Origin: Candidatus Binatia bacterium
GTDB taxonomy: Bacteria; Desulfobacterota; Binatia; HRBIN30
DNA: 64,000 bases
Assembly: GCA_023150935.1 (NCBI GenBank)
Contig: JAKLJW010000002.1
Location: 152,868 to 216,867, forward strand
Reading direction: 5' to 3'
Both the position numbers and the translations under genes were made by a program. Below the pieces are notes generated by a model. That model saw only the letters and a program-made list of their open reading frames with translations, was not told the DNA's origin and made no database searches. Positions 9,059 to 17,355 of the stretch are shown piece after piece (within the stretch, counting starts at the first letter, position 1; each line of letters opens with the position of its first letter).

Positions 9059-10495
9059 CTACCCGCTCTGCACCAACGCCCGTGACCACAGGTCGTTGGC
9101 AAGGACACCGTCGGGGTCGAGTCGCTGCTTGATGGCCAGGAAACGCGCCAGCCGATCGCGGCCGTAGGCCCGCTCGACGTCGGCGGGCCGAAGGACGGCG
9201 TCCTTGGCGAAGTAGAACCGGCCGCCCGCCGCCAAAACACGCTCGGTAAGCCGCTCGGTCAGAGCCCACAGGTCGGCGCGTTGACCCGCCCGTACCGGGA
9301 AATCGAGCGCCAGCGACCAGCCGTCGACCGCGTGCGAAAGCAGAAACTGATCGGGACGATGCCGCTTGAGTACGCCGAGGTACGAGCAGCGGTTCTCCTG
9401 CCGGCAGAGTTCGAGCACGTCGCGGACGCACGCGCGCGCCTCGGCGTGGGGGACGAAGATCTGGTACTGGATGAAACCCTCCGGCCCGTAAGCGAGTCGC
9501 CAGTCGGGAACGTAGTCGAGGAGGAATGCGAAGGCGACGTGCGATTGCAGATAGGTGTGGCCGTCCTGCAGCCGCGAGGTGAAGAACTTCACCGCGTTCA
9601 CCAGCGCCACCCCCGGATCGTTGGTGAACAGGCGCATGATTCGCCACAGTGCGCTGCGCGGGAAACCGAGGATTCGCGGCGGCAGGCCCTGCCTTTCGAC
9701 GTGCAACGATACCGCCGCTTCCGGGTCTTCGCCCGCCCTGAGGTAGTTGGCAACGTGGATGATACCGCGGCCCAGTTCGGCAGCACGAGCGAAACAATCT
9801 ACCCAACCGACCACGTAGTCGCCGTGCGGCAGGTGCGCTTCGAAACGATCGAACAGCTCGTCCAGATTGCGGGCGGAAAGCGCCTCGACTCGCAGGCGGC
9901 CGCTCTCGACCGGCTTCAGTTGCAACCTCACCCGGGTGATTGCGCCGAGCAGGCCGAGCCCGCCGACAACGGCGAAAAAGACGTCGGGGTTTTCGTCCCG
10001 GCTGCAACGCACGATATCGCCGGCGGGGGTGAGCAGGTCGAGATCGAGCACGTGGTCGCCGAACGGTCCGGCGCGGAAGTTGTTCTTGCCGTGGACGTTC
10101 ATCGACACGCAGCCGGCGAGCGTTGGGTGCATGGTTCCGGGCACCACCGCCGGCCAGTAACCGTCCTCGATGGTACGCCGCCACAGTCCTTCGATGGTGA
10201 CGCCGGGACCCGCGTCGATGATCCCGGTTGCCGGTTCCCAGGCGGTGACACGATCGATTCCGGTCGTATCGACAACCAGTCCGCTGGCGTTAAGCGCGGC
10301 GTCGCCGTAGCTCCGGCCGGCGCCGCGGAACGCGATCGTGAGTCCCTCGGCCCGCGCCCGTTGCACCGTGAGCGCCAGCTCCTCGACGGTGCGCGGCGCG
10401 ACGTACCGGCACACCGCCCTGACCGCCCGGCCGAAGCCCTCGAGAACCCGCAACTCCGCGGTGTGGCGCAACGACGTTCGCTTGAGAAGGTTCAT
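9059..10495 (-). CDS. FAD-binding oxidoreductase, DprE1-like (decaprenylphosphoryl-ribose oxidase family)
   Basis: A 478-residue flavoprotein of the VAO/GlcD type. The N-terminal FAD domain contains FRGAGRSYGDAALN (about 56-69) and NVHGKNNFRAG, whose His135 sits where DprE1 has its HGKN motif; a C-terminal YFAKDAVLRP matches the region of the DprE1 active-site lysine. DprE1 oxidises polyprenyl-phosphoryl ribose, which DprE2 then reduces to the arabinose form. The upstream gene is an SDR whose stop overlaps this start by one base (TAATG), the arrangement expected for a two-step epimerase, though the order is opposite to the mycobacterial one. A sugar-lactone oxidase is the main alternative. 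Confidence 0.8.
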   Translation of the reverse strand: MNLLKRTSLRHTAELRVLEGFGRAVRAVCRYVAPRTVEELALTVQRARAEGLTIAFRGAGRSYGDAALNASGLVVDTTGIDRVTAWEPATGIIDAGPGVTIEGLWRRTIEDGYWPAVVPGTMHPTLAGCVSMNVHGKNNFRAGPFGDHVLDLDLLTPAGDIVRCSRDENPDVFFAVVGGLGLLGAITRVRLQLKPVESGRLRVEALSARNLDELFDRFEAHLPHGDYVVGWVDCFARAAELGRGIIHVANYLRAGEDPEAAVSLHVERQGLPPRILGFPRSALWRIMRLFTNDPGVALVNAVKFFTSRLQDGHTYLQSHVAFAFLLDYVPDWRLAYGPEGFIQYQIFVPHAEARACVRDVLELCRQENRCSYLGVLKRHRPDQFLLSHAVDGWSLALDFPVRAGQRADLWALTERLTERVLAAGGRFYFAKDAVLRPADVERAYGRDRLARFLAIKQRLDPDGVLANDLWSRALVQSG

Positions 10496-11235
10496 TAGAA
10501 GTTCAGGTGGCGGAAGACGAAGGAGGGCAGCGCCCGGACGATGCCCGCAACGAGCGCCCAGCGCGGCGGCACAAAGCCGCTGGCGCTATTGCCGCGGCGC
10601 GCGAGCGCAATCGACTGCCGGGCCGCCTCGTTGGCCGACACGAGCCAGAACAACCCCGGCATGCCGCGCGTCATGGCGGTATCGACGAAGCCGGGTTTTA
10701 CGGTCACGACGTTGACCCCGTAGCGCGAACACCGATTGCGCAGCGACTCGAGGTACGTCGATAGCGCCGCCTTCGACGTGCAATAGGCCGGGTTGCCACG
10801 CCGCCCGCGCTCGCCGGCGATGCTCGATATACCGAGGATGGTGCCTCGCCGCGCCGCCTCGAAGTGTGCCGCCGCGAGGTTCATCCACGCCATGGCGCCG
10901 AGCAGGTTGACGACGATCATGTCGCGGTCCTTGGGAAAGCTGTACTCGCCCTCGGCAATCGGTGGCATCGTGCCGGCGGCGTAGATCAGCGTGTCGAGTC
11001 CGCCAAGCTTTTCCACGATCCGCGCGAACAGCTCCGGGACCGCATCGGCGTCCGCCACGTCGTGCACGAACGGAGTCAGCTTGCCCGGCAGGGTGACGGC
11101 AATCCGCTCCAGCTCGTCGGCGCGCCGGCCGAGAATGGCGACGTCGGCGCCGCCGCACGCGAGTTGCACGGCGATGGCCTCTCCGATGCCGCTGGAGGCT
11201 CCGACGACGATGGCTTTGGCGAATTCGACGCTCAT
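10495..11235 (-). CDS. short-chain dehydrogenase/reductase, DprE2-like
   Basis: A 246-residue SDR with the NAD(P)-binding glycine motif GASSGIG near residues 10-16, the NAAG equivalent YAAGTMPP, the catalytic Ser in ISSIAGERG and the catalytic pair in YCTSK. The start is placed at 11235 (MSVEF) because the Rossmann fold begins directly after it; a longer reading from 11307 adds an unlike leader. It is co-transcribed with the DprE1-like flavoprotein, whose start overlaps its stop by one base, so it probably performs the reduction step of a polyprenyl-phosphoryl sugar epimerisation. That partnership is inferred; the sequence alone only shows a classical SDR. Confidence 0.82.
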   Translation of the reverse strand: MSVEFAKAIVVGASSGIGEAIAVQLACGGADVAILGRRADELERIAVTLPGKLTPFVHDVADADAVPELFARIVEKLGGLDTLIYAAGTMPPIAEGEYSFPKDRDMIVVNLLGAMAWMNLAAAHFEAARRGTILGISSIAGERGRRGNPAYCTSKAALSTYLESLRNRCSRYGVNVVTVKPGFVDTAMTRGMPGLFWLVSANEAARQSIALARRGNSASGFVPPRWALVAGIVRALPSFVFRHLNF

Positions 11236-11415
11236 ACCCAATTCTGTAGAGCAAGATCTACTCAAAGGCCACGCACGGCTGCAAGAAGCGCGGCGCAACG
11301 ATCCCATGCTCGGAACCTCGTCCCCCTGGCGCGTGCGATTTCGTCGCCATCGATTGCGGCTCGGGAAATGGCCGGAAACAGGCCACCGCAGCTTGCGCGA
11401 TTCGACGGCCGGACG

Positions 11416-11802
11416 TCAGCGGTCAAGCTCTTTTGGGTCCGGGCAGTTCGCGAACACCGTGTCACCGCAGACGGTCAGGGGCACCCGAATGAGGAACTTG
11501 CCGCACGGTGGGCCGGCAACGCACTCTCCCGTGTCGGGCAGGTAGCAGGCGCCGTGAGTGGCGCAGAGGATGAACCGCTTGTCTTCCGTAAGAAACCGGT
11601 TGTCGGTCCAGTCCATGGTCATTGGCACGTGCAGGCAGCGATTCACGTAGGCGTAGAGCCTGCCATCGTGATTGACCACGAACGCCTCCTCCTCCCGCCC
11701 GTCGCAGGCAAGGAGGAACTTCTTCGTTTCGCCGGGTTGCAGTTCGCCGACGCGAACCACCGGTTGCCGTTGCCCGCGCGGGCCTTCCGTCGTTGGGCAC
11801 AT
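11416..11802 (-). CDS. Rieske [2Fe-2S] domain protein
   Basis: A 128-residue soluble Rieske protein, probably an electron-transfer ferredoxin. The cluster ligands are visible as C-x-H in NRCLHVPM (about residues 56-58) and C-x-x-H in LCATHGACY (about 80-83), followed by the conserved GECVAGPP loop. No signal peptide or membrane segment is present. I start at 11802; a longer in-frame reading upstream overlaps the next gene and has unrelated composition. No oxygenase subunit is adjacent, so the redox partner is unknown. Confidence 0.85.
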   Translation of the reverse strand: MCPTTEGPRGQRQPVVRVGELQPGETKKFLLACDGREEEAFVVNHDGRLYAYVNRCLHVPMTMDWTDNRFLTEDKRFILCATHGACYLPDTGECVAGPPCGKFLIRVPLTVCGDTVFANCPDPKELDR

Positions 11803-11893
11803 GGGAGAATCGGACGACAACGTACTGCGTAGGCCTTCGCGGCGAAAGACCGCCGTGGCGTCCGCCGCGCAGTGGTTCCCGGAGGCGCCCGGC

Positions 11894-13063
11894 CTAGCTG
11901 CCGGGCGCCGGCAGGAAGTTGTACTGGAAGATGCCGAAGTTGCGAGGCGGCACGAGCGCGCTGCCGGGGGGAAATAGCTCGCCCTCGCGTTCGCCGAACG
12001 TGTCGAGAAAGTCGATAAAGGTCGCCAGAGTCCACGTACCGAAAGCGTCAATCTGGCCGCACTTGCCGTCCTTCGTGTCGGGCGCGATGCATTTCCCGTT
12101 GTCGATGTTCTCGACGCTGAACAGGAGCACGACACGCGCCGCGGTGGCGGCGTCGAGCGATACGTTCCGCCAGAGGTTCGGCGGCGCGGCAAGCAATCCG
12201 GAGAAAGCGGAAAAGATCCCGCTCGGCTCGTTGCGGTTCTCCGTATAGATCGTCGTCGTGCTTCCCGTCTGTGCGTCGTACTGCGGCGGCTCGGTGGACG
12301 TGTAGATGTTGTACGCCTCGACGTAAACCTCATCGAGGGGGTGTGCGGCGCCGGCGGCCAGATAAGCCAGCGACTTATGGAACTCGTCGGTACCGAACGT
12401 CATCCCGATACGCACCGACGGGGGTAGGTACAGCGCGCGTTGGGCGTTCATCTCGTCGATGAGCGCGACTTTCTCCGCCGCCGTGCTGCCGTCGGGATCG
12501 AGCACGAACCCGGCGATCTTCGGCTTTCCCTCCGGAATGACCGCGTTGATCCGACTTACCCAGAACATCTGCTTACCGATTGGGTCGCCGATGTCGGGCG
12601 CGAATGTCCATGTGTCGTCGCTCGGCAGCACGAACAGTTCGTAGTCTGCAGGTAGTCGTCCGACGAGATCCGCGACGAAATCCGCATCGGGCGCCACACG
12701 CCACGGCTGCTGGCCGCCGGCCCAGGTCACTGCGGGGTCCTCGATTCGCACGACCACGCGGTGCGTGGCGATTTGCGTCTGACTGGTGCCGTTCAGGTAG
12801 TCGGTGAGCGCACGGTACTGCGTTGCGAAGAAGTCGGGCGCGTAGCCGATGGTCGGCTGCTCGAACCACAAGACCAGCGACGGAGGGTCTTCGGCGCTGA
12901 CGTCCGATCCCGGAGCCGTACCGTCGCCGGCGCAGGCTCCGGTCAGAATCGCGAGCACGAGAAGCGACAGGCGACCGACGCACTCCACGGACCGGAGGCA
13001 GATCGCCGCAATACGGTTCCGGTAGCCCGGGCAGGTTGCCCGCAGGAACGTTCGTTGCGACAT
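11894..13063 (-). CDS. hypothetical lipoprotein
   Basis: A 389-residue exported protein I cannot assign to a family. A cationic N-terminus and hydrophobic stretch (about 29-43) end in the lipobox LTGAC, so the mature protein should be lipid-anchored at Cys44. The rest is a soluble domain with patterns such as LVLWFEQPTIGYAPDFF, AGFVLDPDGS and DEVYVEAYNIY that could fit a TIM-barrel, but this is weak. Two cysteines in CIAPDTKDGKC may form a disulfide. The first 28 residues before the hydrophobic segment are unusually long, so translation may begin at an internal codon. Confidence 0.72.
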   Translation of the reverse strand: MSQRTFLRATCPGYRNRIAAICLRSVECVGRLSLLVLAILTGACAGDGTAPGSDVSAEDPPSLVLWFEQPTIGYAPDFFATQYRALTDYLNGTSQTQIATHRVVVRIEDPAVTWAGGQQPWRVAPDADFVADLVGRLPADYELFVLPSDDTWTFAPDIGDPIGKQMFWVSRINAVIPEGKPKIAGFVLDPDGSTAAEKVALIDEMNAQRALYLPPSVRIGMTFGTDEFHKSLAYLAAGAAHPLDEVYVEAYNIYTSTEPPQYDAQTGSTTTIYTENRNEPSGIFSAFSGLLAAPPNLWRNVSLDAATAARVVLLFSVENIDNGKCIAPDTKDGKCGQIDAFGTWTLATFIDFLDTFGEREGELFPPGSALVPPRNFGIFQYNFLPAPGS

Positions 13064-13292
13064 GCCCTTACAATATCAGACATCCCCGCTCCTACCGCGA
13101 CTACTGGCGCCGGCAGACACGTGCCGCCCTTGAAGATACGGCCAGCCGCGAAGCTCTGGAGATTCGGCATGCATCCACGGCGAACGGCGGGCGCGCTCGG
13201 GTGCGGGCGCGCCCTTCTTACCGGCGGGATTCCCCGTGCCGCGAGATATCGCCCCGCGCGGTTTCTGCGATCCGTTCGAGCCGCCCCGGGGT

Positions 13293-13469
13293 TCAGGACT
13301 TCGCCTCGAACTGCATGCCGTCGTTCCCGGTCACCGGCCCCGGCGTGAAAGCCGTCTCGTAACAGTTCCCGGTGTCGCTGTGCAGTTGGGCGCGCACCCA
13401 CGAATCGAGGCCGAGCGGATAGAAATCGTCGTCCCAGCTCCGATCCGGGGTGCAACTCGCCGGCGCCAT
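13293..13469 (-). CDS. small orphan ORF or C-terminal remnant of a secreted protein
   Basis: Within the 445-base gap 13064-13508 a minus-strand frame opens after a TAA near 13509 and runs to TGA at 13293-13295. Its ATG at 13469 gives 58 residues ending GMQFEAKS. The composition (DRSWDDDFYPLGLDSW, then CYETAF and TGNDGMQF) looks like real protein, similar in style to the last segment of secreted Cys-x-F proteins. It has no signal peptide and the upstream part is absent, so a truncated gene is likely. The family is not recognised. Confidence 0.4.
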   Translation of the reverse strand: MAPASCTPDRSWDDDFYPLGLDSWVRAQLHSDTGNCYETAFTPGPVTGNDGMQFEAKS

Positions 13470-13508
13470 AACGCGAGGATCAGGCGCGGGCGCGCCCTCC
13501 GTTTTGAG

Positions 13509-13736
13509 TTAGGCCAGCTGCGCCGCGAGGACTCTCCGCGCAACAAGAGGGACCTCCACGGAAGCGAAGTAGGCGGCCGGATAAAGGTAATCCTCGCCCG
13601 ACTCATCGACGACGCGCAGGTAGCCGTCCTTCGCGGCCGCGGCATCCGGAAGAACCGGATAGACCTTGCGGACCTCGAGATCGATGCAGTCGTCGTTTCG
13701 CAAACAGATGACGAAACTCATCCTTCGTCGTTTCAT
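13509..13736 (-). CDS. conserved small protein of unknown function, module gene B
   Basis: A 75-residue protein with the pattern ICLRNDDCIDLEVRKVYPV, then GYLRVVDESGEDYLYPAAYF. I recall similar small proteins from cyanobacteria and other phyla, always without assigned function. The true start may be the second Met (13721). It begins two bases after the stop of the 77-residue gene at 13739-13972, so the two form one unit, organised like a toxin-antitoxin cassette. No catalytic motif is evident. Confidence 0.68.
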   Translation of the reverse strand: MKRRRMSFVICLRNDDCIDLEVRKVYPVLPDAAAAKDGYLRVVDESGEDYLYPAAYFASVEVPLVARRVLAAQLA

Positions 13737-13738
13737 AC

Positions 13739-13972
13739 CTAGTCCAAGTACCGCTTGACCTTCATTCCCACCCTACCAACGCCGTGCGCTTCATACCAGT
13801 GAATCTCGGCTCGATGAACACCACCGGTCGACAGCCGCACCATCGCCACGCCCTTGAGCTTGCGCCATTGGCCAGCTCCAAACCGCTTGCGCAAGAACGC
13901 GCGTCGACGCACCGATCTTCCCCGAGCGATCACCTCGATTGCGTTGATCTCGCCGAGCAACTCCAATGTCAC
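13739..13972 (-). CDS. conserved small basic protein of unknown function, module gene A
   Basis: A 77-residue, strongly basic protein starting at GTG 13972. The C-terminal block AEIHWYEAHGVGRVGMKVKRYLD is recognisable: near-identical endings (HWYEAHG, KRYLD or KRFLD) occur in many short bacterial hypotheticals. The preceding GQWRKLKGVAMVRL suggests a small beta-rich fold that could bind nucleic acid; this is a guess. It is the first gene of a tight pair with the 75-residue gene and lies directly downstream of a truncated four-helix-bundle gene on the same strand. Confidence 0.7.
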   Translation of the reverse strand: MTLELLGEINAIEVIARGRSVRRRAFLRKRFGAGQWRKLKGVAMVRLSTGGVHRAEIHWYEAHGVGRVGMKVKRYLD

Positions 13973-14268
13973 GGCTCGCCATATGCCACGCCTCGACCAA
14001 CAAGCCGAACGCTCCGGTTGAGGCGCGGCGGCGCTCCCAGCCGGAAGCTCCCGCCGCCGTCGCCGGCAGCCGCTTGATCCCGGCGGCGCTCACCGCCGGT
14101 CGCCTTGCCGTTCCCCTCGGCGATATTCAGCGGGATCGCTGGCGATGCTCGCAGCAACTGCTCCTTCGCGTTTCGCTGCCCCTTGATGCCTTCACAGAGC
14201 CGATACGCCCAGCCAACGTACTCGATGGCCGCGCGATATACCTCAAGTCGCTCGTGGCCGAAGATCAT
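13969..14268 (-). pseudogene. truncated/frameshifted four-helix-bundle (23S rRNA intervening-sequence) protein
   Basis: The first 65 or so residues match the four-helix-bundle family encoded in 23S rRNA intervening sequences: FGHERLEVYRAAIEYVGWAY, then QLLRASPAIPLNIAEGNGK and GGERRR. After GERRR (about 14080) homology stops; the expected helices 3 and 4 (as in the intact copy at 63480, RRYLQIAGGSARECGAIL) do not appear in this frame and I could not rebuild them in the other two. It is therefore a remnant of one half. Six hexamer units lie upstream of the start. Confidence 0.7.
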
Positions 14269-14279
14269 CGTGCTGTCAT

Positions 14280-14315
14280 CGATTCCGATGCCGATTCCGA
14301 CCCCGACCCCGATCG
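14280..14315. repeat. hexamer array next to four-helix-bundle relic
   Basis: Six consecutive 6-base units on the plus strand (CGATTC, CGATGC, CGATTC, CGACCC, CGACCC, CGATCG) sit just upstream of the relic's start on the minus strand. Similar period-6 arrays flank the intact copy at 63480. Confidence 0.75.
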
Positions 14316-14792
14316 ATCAAGCCGAACTCCGCTCTAACCCGCGGGGTCGTAGGCGCGACCCTTGTCCAGCCAGCGTTTCCGGCGCCGGCTCGCTCGCCCA
14401 ACGGGCGAGAATCTCTGCTCCGATATGGAACGTGGCGCGTCGAGTCCCGCCCTTTCAGGGCTCGGTGTCCACGCTCGCCTTGACCCGGACGTTGCTCCGG
14501 GCTGATGCCCTTTGCCCCTTCGGGGCGTGCGCGCGAGCCGACGTTCCGTCCGATGCTCAGGCCCGAAGGGACGGCCATTCACCAGCCCGGGGGGCAACGC
14601 CCCGGGGAACGATTCGAAGACAGGAAACCGAACCCCCCGAAAGGGCGTCATGCGACGGCGAGCCACATCGCACAGAGGCCTGCACGCACAATGGCCGGCG
14701 TCCTTTCGCAAAAGAACCGTCCCTTAAGAGCGGAGTTATGGCGGCGGCCGGACGATTTCACAATCGCGCCGGCAGGGGTAGACTGGTCGACG
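14316..14792. other. gene-free region with GC hairpins
   Basis: No convincing gene is seen between the hexamer array and the next start at 14793. A near-palindrome at about 14586-14606 (CCCGGGGGGC / GCCCCGGGG around AAC) could form a strong stem. An open frame covers part of the region on the minus strand, but its Arg/Pro-rich composition looks non-coding and of the kind produced by GC-rich dispersed repeats. Confidence 0.5.
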
Positions 14793-15050
14793 ATGGATGC
14801 CGACGCATTGCGCGCCTTTGCCAGTCGGGATTGGGAGGCGATCGCCGCGAGTAAGCGCAGGCACTGGGCCCATGCGCTGCGCAGCCGCGGGCCGGAGGCA
14901 CTGTTTCAGGTGGCGCTGCGGCTCCGCGACCATGCGCGCGCGCTTCAGCCCGACTGGCCGACCGCCCACGAGAGAGCGCGGGACCTCGCTGACCACATCG
15001 AGCTCAAGCAGCTCCTCGATCGCGCCGCTCATGCGGGCTCCACTGGTTGA
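14793..15050 (+). CDS. small hypothetical protein upstream of nucleotidyltransferase
   Basis: An 85-residue helical protein with FASRDWEAIAASKRRHWAH and ARALQPDWPTAHERARDLADH. Small proteins of this style (SRDW...KR.YW...PDWP) are commonly encoded just before a minimal nucleotidyltransferase. I start at ATG 14793; upstream in-frame sequence is low-complexity. It overlaps the next gene by 20 bases, implying coupling. It may be the antitoxin or partner subunit of the nucleotidyltransferase, by analogy with MNT/HEPN and AbiE-like pairs, but no known antitoxin domain is evident. Confidence 0.65.
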   Translation: MDADALRAFASRDWEAIAASKRRHWAHALRSRGPEALFQVALRLRDHARALQPDWPTAHERARDLADHIELKQLLDRAAHAGSTG

Positions 15051-15612
15051 GCTCTTCGCGGCGCTGAAGGAGACCTTCGATCGTCTCCACATGCGCTGGT
15101 ACGTCTTTGGGGCACAGGCCGCGATTCTCTACGGCTCGCCGCGCCTCACGGCCGACGTGGATATCACCGTCGACATCGCCGAGCGACCCACCGCGGCGCT
15201 GATCGACGCGCTGGCGCGTTCCGGGTTCCATCCGCGGGTCGATACACCCATCGAATTCGTCGAACGTACGCGCGTGCTGCCGCTCGAGCACGTGGCATCC
15301 GGGATCGCCGTGGACGTGGTTCTCGCTGGACCCGGGCTCGAGGAGGTATTCTTCGAACGCCGCCGTGAGGTGTCGATCGAGGACGTAGGCGTGCCCGTCG
15401 CCAGCGCCGAGGACATCGTGATCATGAAGGTGCTCGCCGGTCGGGCCAAGGATCTCGACGATGTCGTGGCCATCGTGACGGCCAATCGCCGTCATCTCGA
15501 CACGGCACACATCCGACAGACGTTGCACATGCTGGAAGAAGCACTCGATCGTCGGGACCTACTTGCGGCGTTCGAGCGTGCGCTCACTCAATGTGCCCGC
15601 CAACCCCGTTGA
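15031..15612 (+). CDS. minimal nucleotidyltransferase-like protein (AbiEii/DUF6036 type)
   Basis: A 193-residue protein of the DNA polymerase beta-like nucleotidyltransferase superfamily. The catalytic signature is visible as YGSPRLTADVDITVD (about residues 31-45), with two carboxylates in DVD and a later Asp in AVDVVLAG. The second half has the helical ASAEDIVIMKVLAGRAKDLDDV segment typical of AbiEii-like and DUF6036 proteins, in which the enzyme part of a toxin-antitoxin or abortive-infection system is common. Start at 15031 (MRAPLVELF) overlaps the preceding 85-residue gene. Substrate is unknown. Confidence 0.82.
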   Translation: MRAPLVELFAALKETFDRLHMRWYVFGAQAAILYGSPRLTADVDITVDIAERPTAALIDALARSGFHPRVDTPIEFVERTRVLPLEHVASGIAVDVVLAGPGLEEVFFERRREVSIEDVGVPVASAEDIVIMKVLAGRAKDLDDVVAIVTANRRHLDTAHIRQTLHMLEEALDRRDLLAAFERALTQCARQPR

Positions 15613-15866
15613 GGAGATGCTGCAGGAGACCAGCCCGGTCAGGCTGCCGTCTCGGCGCGGGCGCCGTCACCGGCGAGCTTGCGCGACCGGAACTCGATCG
15701 CGAGCTTGGCGACCTGGTCAAGCGCGGCGCCGGTCCTCGACTCTTGACTTCACCGCTCGCCGTCTGAGATGACGTGCGTCCACAAGGACTTCGGGTGTTC
15801 GTCAGGCGCTTCAAGCGCGGGGCCGTCAGCCGGCTCGGTAACGAGCCGCGAATCGTGGGGGATACG

Positions 15867-17174
15867 ATGATGTCGTTCGCGCGCTCACTCGGTTTTTTTC
15901 TGGTGGTCTTCACCGGAGTTCCGGCGCTGGCCTCGGTAACGCCAGAGTCGACCCTCGAAAAGTGCCAGAAGACGGTCAAGACGGAGGGCGCCGGGTTCGT
16001 TGCCCGACGCACCAAGGCGATCGAGACCTGCTTCGCCAAGGTCGCGAAGGAAATCGTCGCCAAAGGAGCCGCCAACGTCGACGGCGCCGTGAGCACGTGC
16101 GTGGCCGCGCTGCGTAAGATCGAAAACGCCGCCGATCCCACCAAGACGCTCACGGCGAAGATGACCGCCAGGGTGACCGCCCGGTGCGGCGCCGGTCCCG
16201 ACGTTCTCCACACCCTCGGCGACATCCTCGGCACCGGCGCCACGGTGTCCGAACCCCTGGCCGCCGGTAACCTCGGGTCGTACTGCAAACGCCACGGGGG
16301 CGATGGCGCGATCGACTCGCTAGAGGAATGGCTTGCCTGCTTCCGCGCGGTCGGCGAATGCGCTTCCAATGCCAGTGTCGCCGCGCATTACCCGCGGGCG
16401 CTCGAATGGATCGACGAGATCCAGACGGCGATGTCGGCATTGTCGCCGGCGCCGACCGACGCCCTGCTGGCGCTGTCGCAGATCGAGCAGGCGATCGAAG
16501 GCTCCGTCGACGACAACGAACCCCAGATTCGCTGCGGCGATCCCTTTCTGCCGGCGACCGGACAAACCACCTGCTGGGACGTCGGCACTCACACTACGAC
16601 GGCGTGCGCCGGGACGCAGCAGGACGGCGAGGTGTTGGCGGGCATGCCCCTGGCCTACGTCGACAACGGCGATGGGACGGTCAGCGACCTGACCACCGGG
16701 CTCATGTGGGAGAAGAAAGGGGATGACGGCAGCATCCACGACTACAACAACCTTGCGATCACCTGGGCTAACGCCTTCAGCTACTTCATCAACCGGCTCA
16801 ACAACCGCTGCAAGAACGACGAATCGGTCGACTGCTCCGCCGGCGGCGACAGCGACTGCTCGGGGGTGGGCGGCCCGTGCGGCTTCGCCGGCTATCGTAA
16901 CTGGAGGGTGCCGAACATGCGCGAGTTAGCCAGCATCATCGACTACTCCGCTCAGAGCCCGGCCGTGAAACCGGTATTCCACGACTCGATCGCCTGCACG
17001 CCGGGTTGCTCGCACCTGACTTGCAGTTGCACCAATAACGGCGCGCACTGGACATCGACGACTTACGTGGCGACGCCCGGATCGGCGTGGAATATGACCT
17101 TCGGCCAGGGGAATACGGGACCGAGCGTCAAGACCACGGGCATGCAGGTGCGCGCGGTACGCGGCGGAACCTGA
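15867..17174 (+). CDS. secreted DUF1566-domain protein
   Basis: A 435-residue exported protein. Residues 1-22 form a signal peptide. Residues about 30-240 are a Cys-containing helical region (KCQKTVKTEG, IETCFAKVAKE, SYCKRHGG) often found in uncultivated deltaproteobacteria-like genomes, and the C-terminal 165 residues are a DUF1566 (Lcl C-terminal-like) domain: NGDGTVSDLTTGLMWEKK, GYRNWRVPNMRELASI and the final VRAVRGG. The start at 15867 is preceded by GGGGGA at spacing 6 and begins the signal peptide; an earlier GTG frame adds non-homologous residues. Function is unknown; DUF1566 proteins are usually surface or periplasmic. Confidence 0.82.
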   Translation: MMSFARSLGFFLVVFTGVPALASVTPESTLEKCQKTVKTEGAGFVARRTKAIETCFAKVAKEIVAKGAANVDGAVSTCVAALRKIENAADPTKTLTAKMTARVTARCGAGPDVLHTLGDILGTGATVSEPLAAGNLGSYCKRHGGDGAIDSLEEWLACFRAVGECASNASVAAHYPRALEWIDEIQTAMSALSPAPTDALLALSQIEQAIEGSVDDNEPQIRCGDPFLPATGQTTCWDVGTHTTTACAGTQQDGEVLAGMPLAYVDNGDGTVSDLTTGLMWEKKGDDGSIHDYNNLAITWANAFSYFINRLNNRCKNDESVDCSAGGDSDCSGVGGPCGFAGYRNWRVPNMRELASIIDYSAQSPAVKPVFHDSIACTPGCSHLTCSCTNNGAHWTSTTYVATPGSAWNMTFGQGNTGPSVKTTGMQVRAVRGGT

Positions 17175-17355
17175 TGCCCCCGCCAGCCCGGCTGCGGAGA
17201 CGGGCCCGCGCCACGGCATTGCGCCGCCGTTTGCGTGACACATCCATGGCGATGTGTGCCATCAGGTGGCATGCCGCCCATGCCGGGAAACTTACACCCA
17301 ATACCAACTGGCGACGGTACCTGTGGGCACGGATCTGGCAGCTTACTCGCCATCG

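Noticed and set aside
14334..14711. Minus-strand protein in the hairpin-rich gap
   Set aside because: Composition is Arg/Pro-rich and follows a GC palindrome; it looks like translated repeat DNA.
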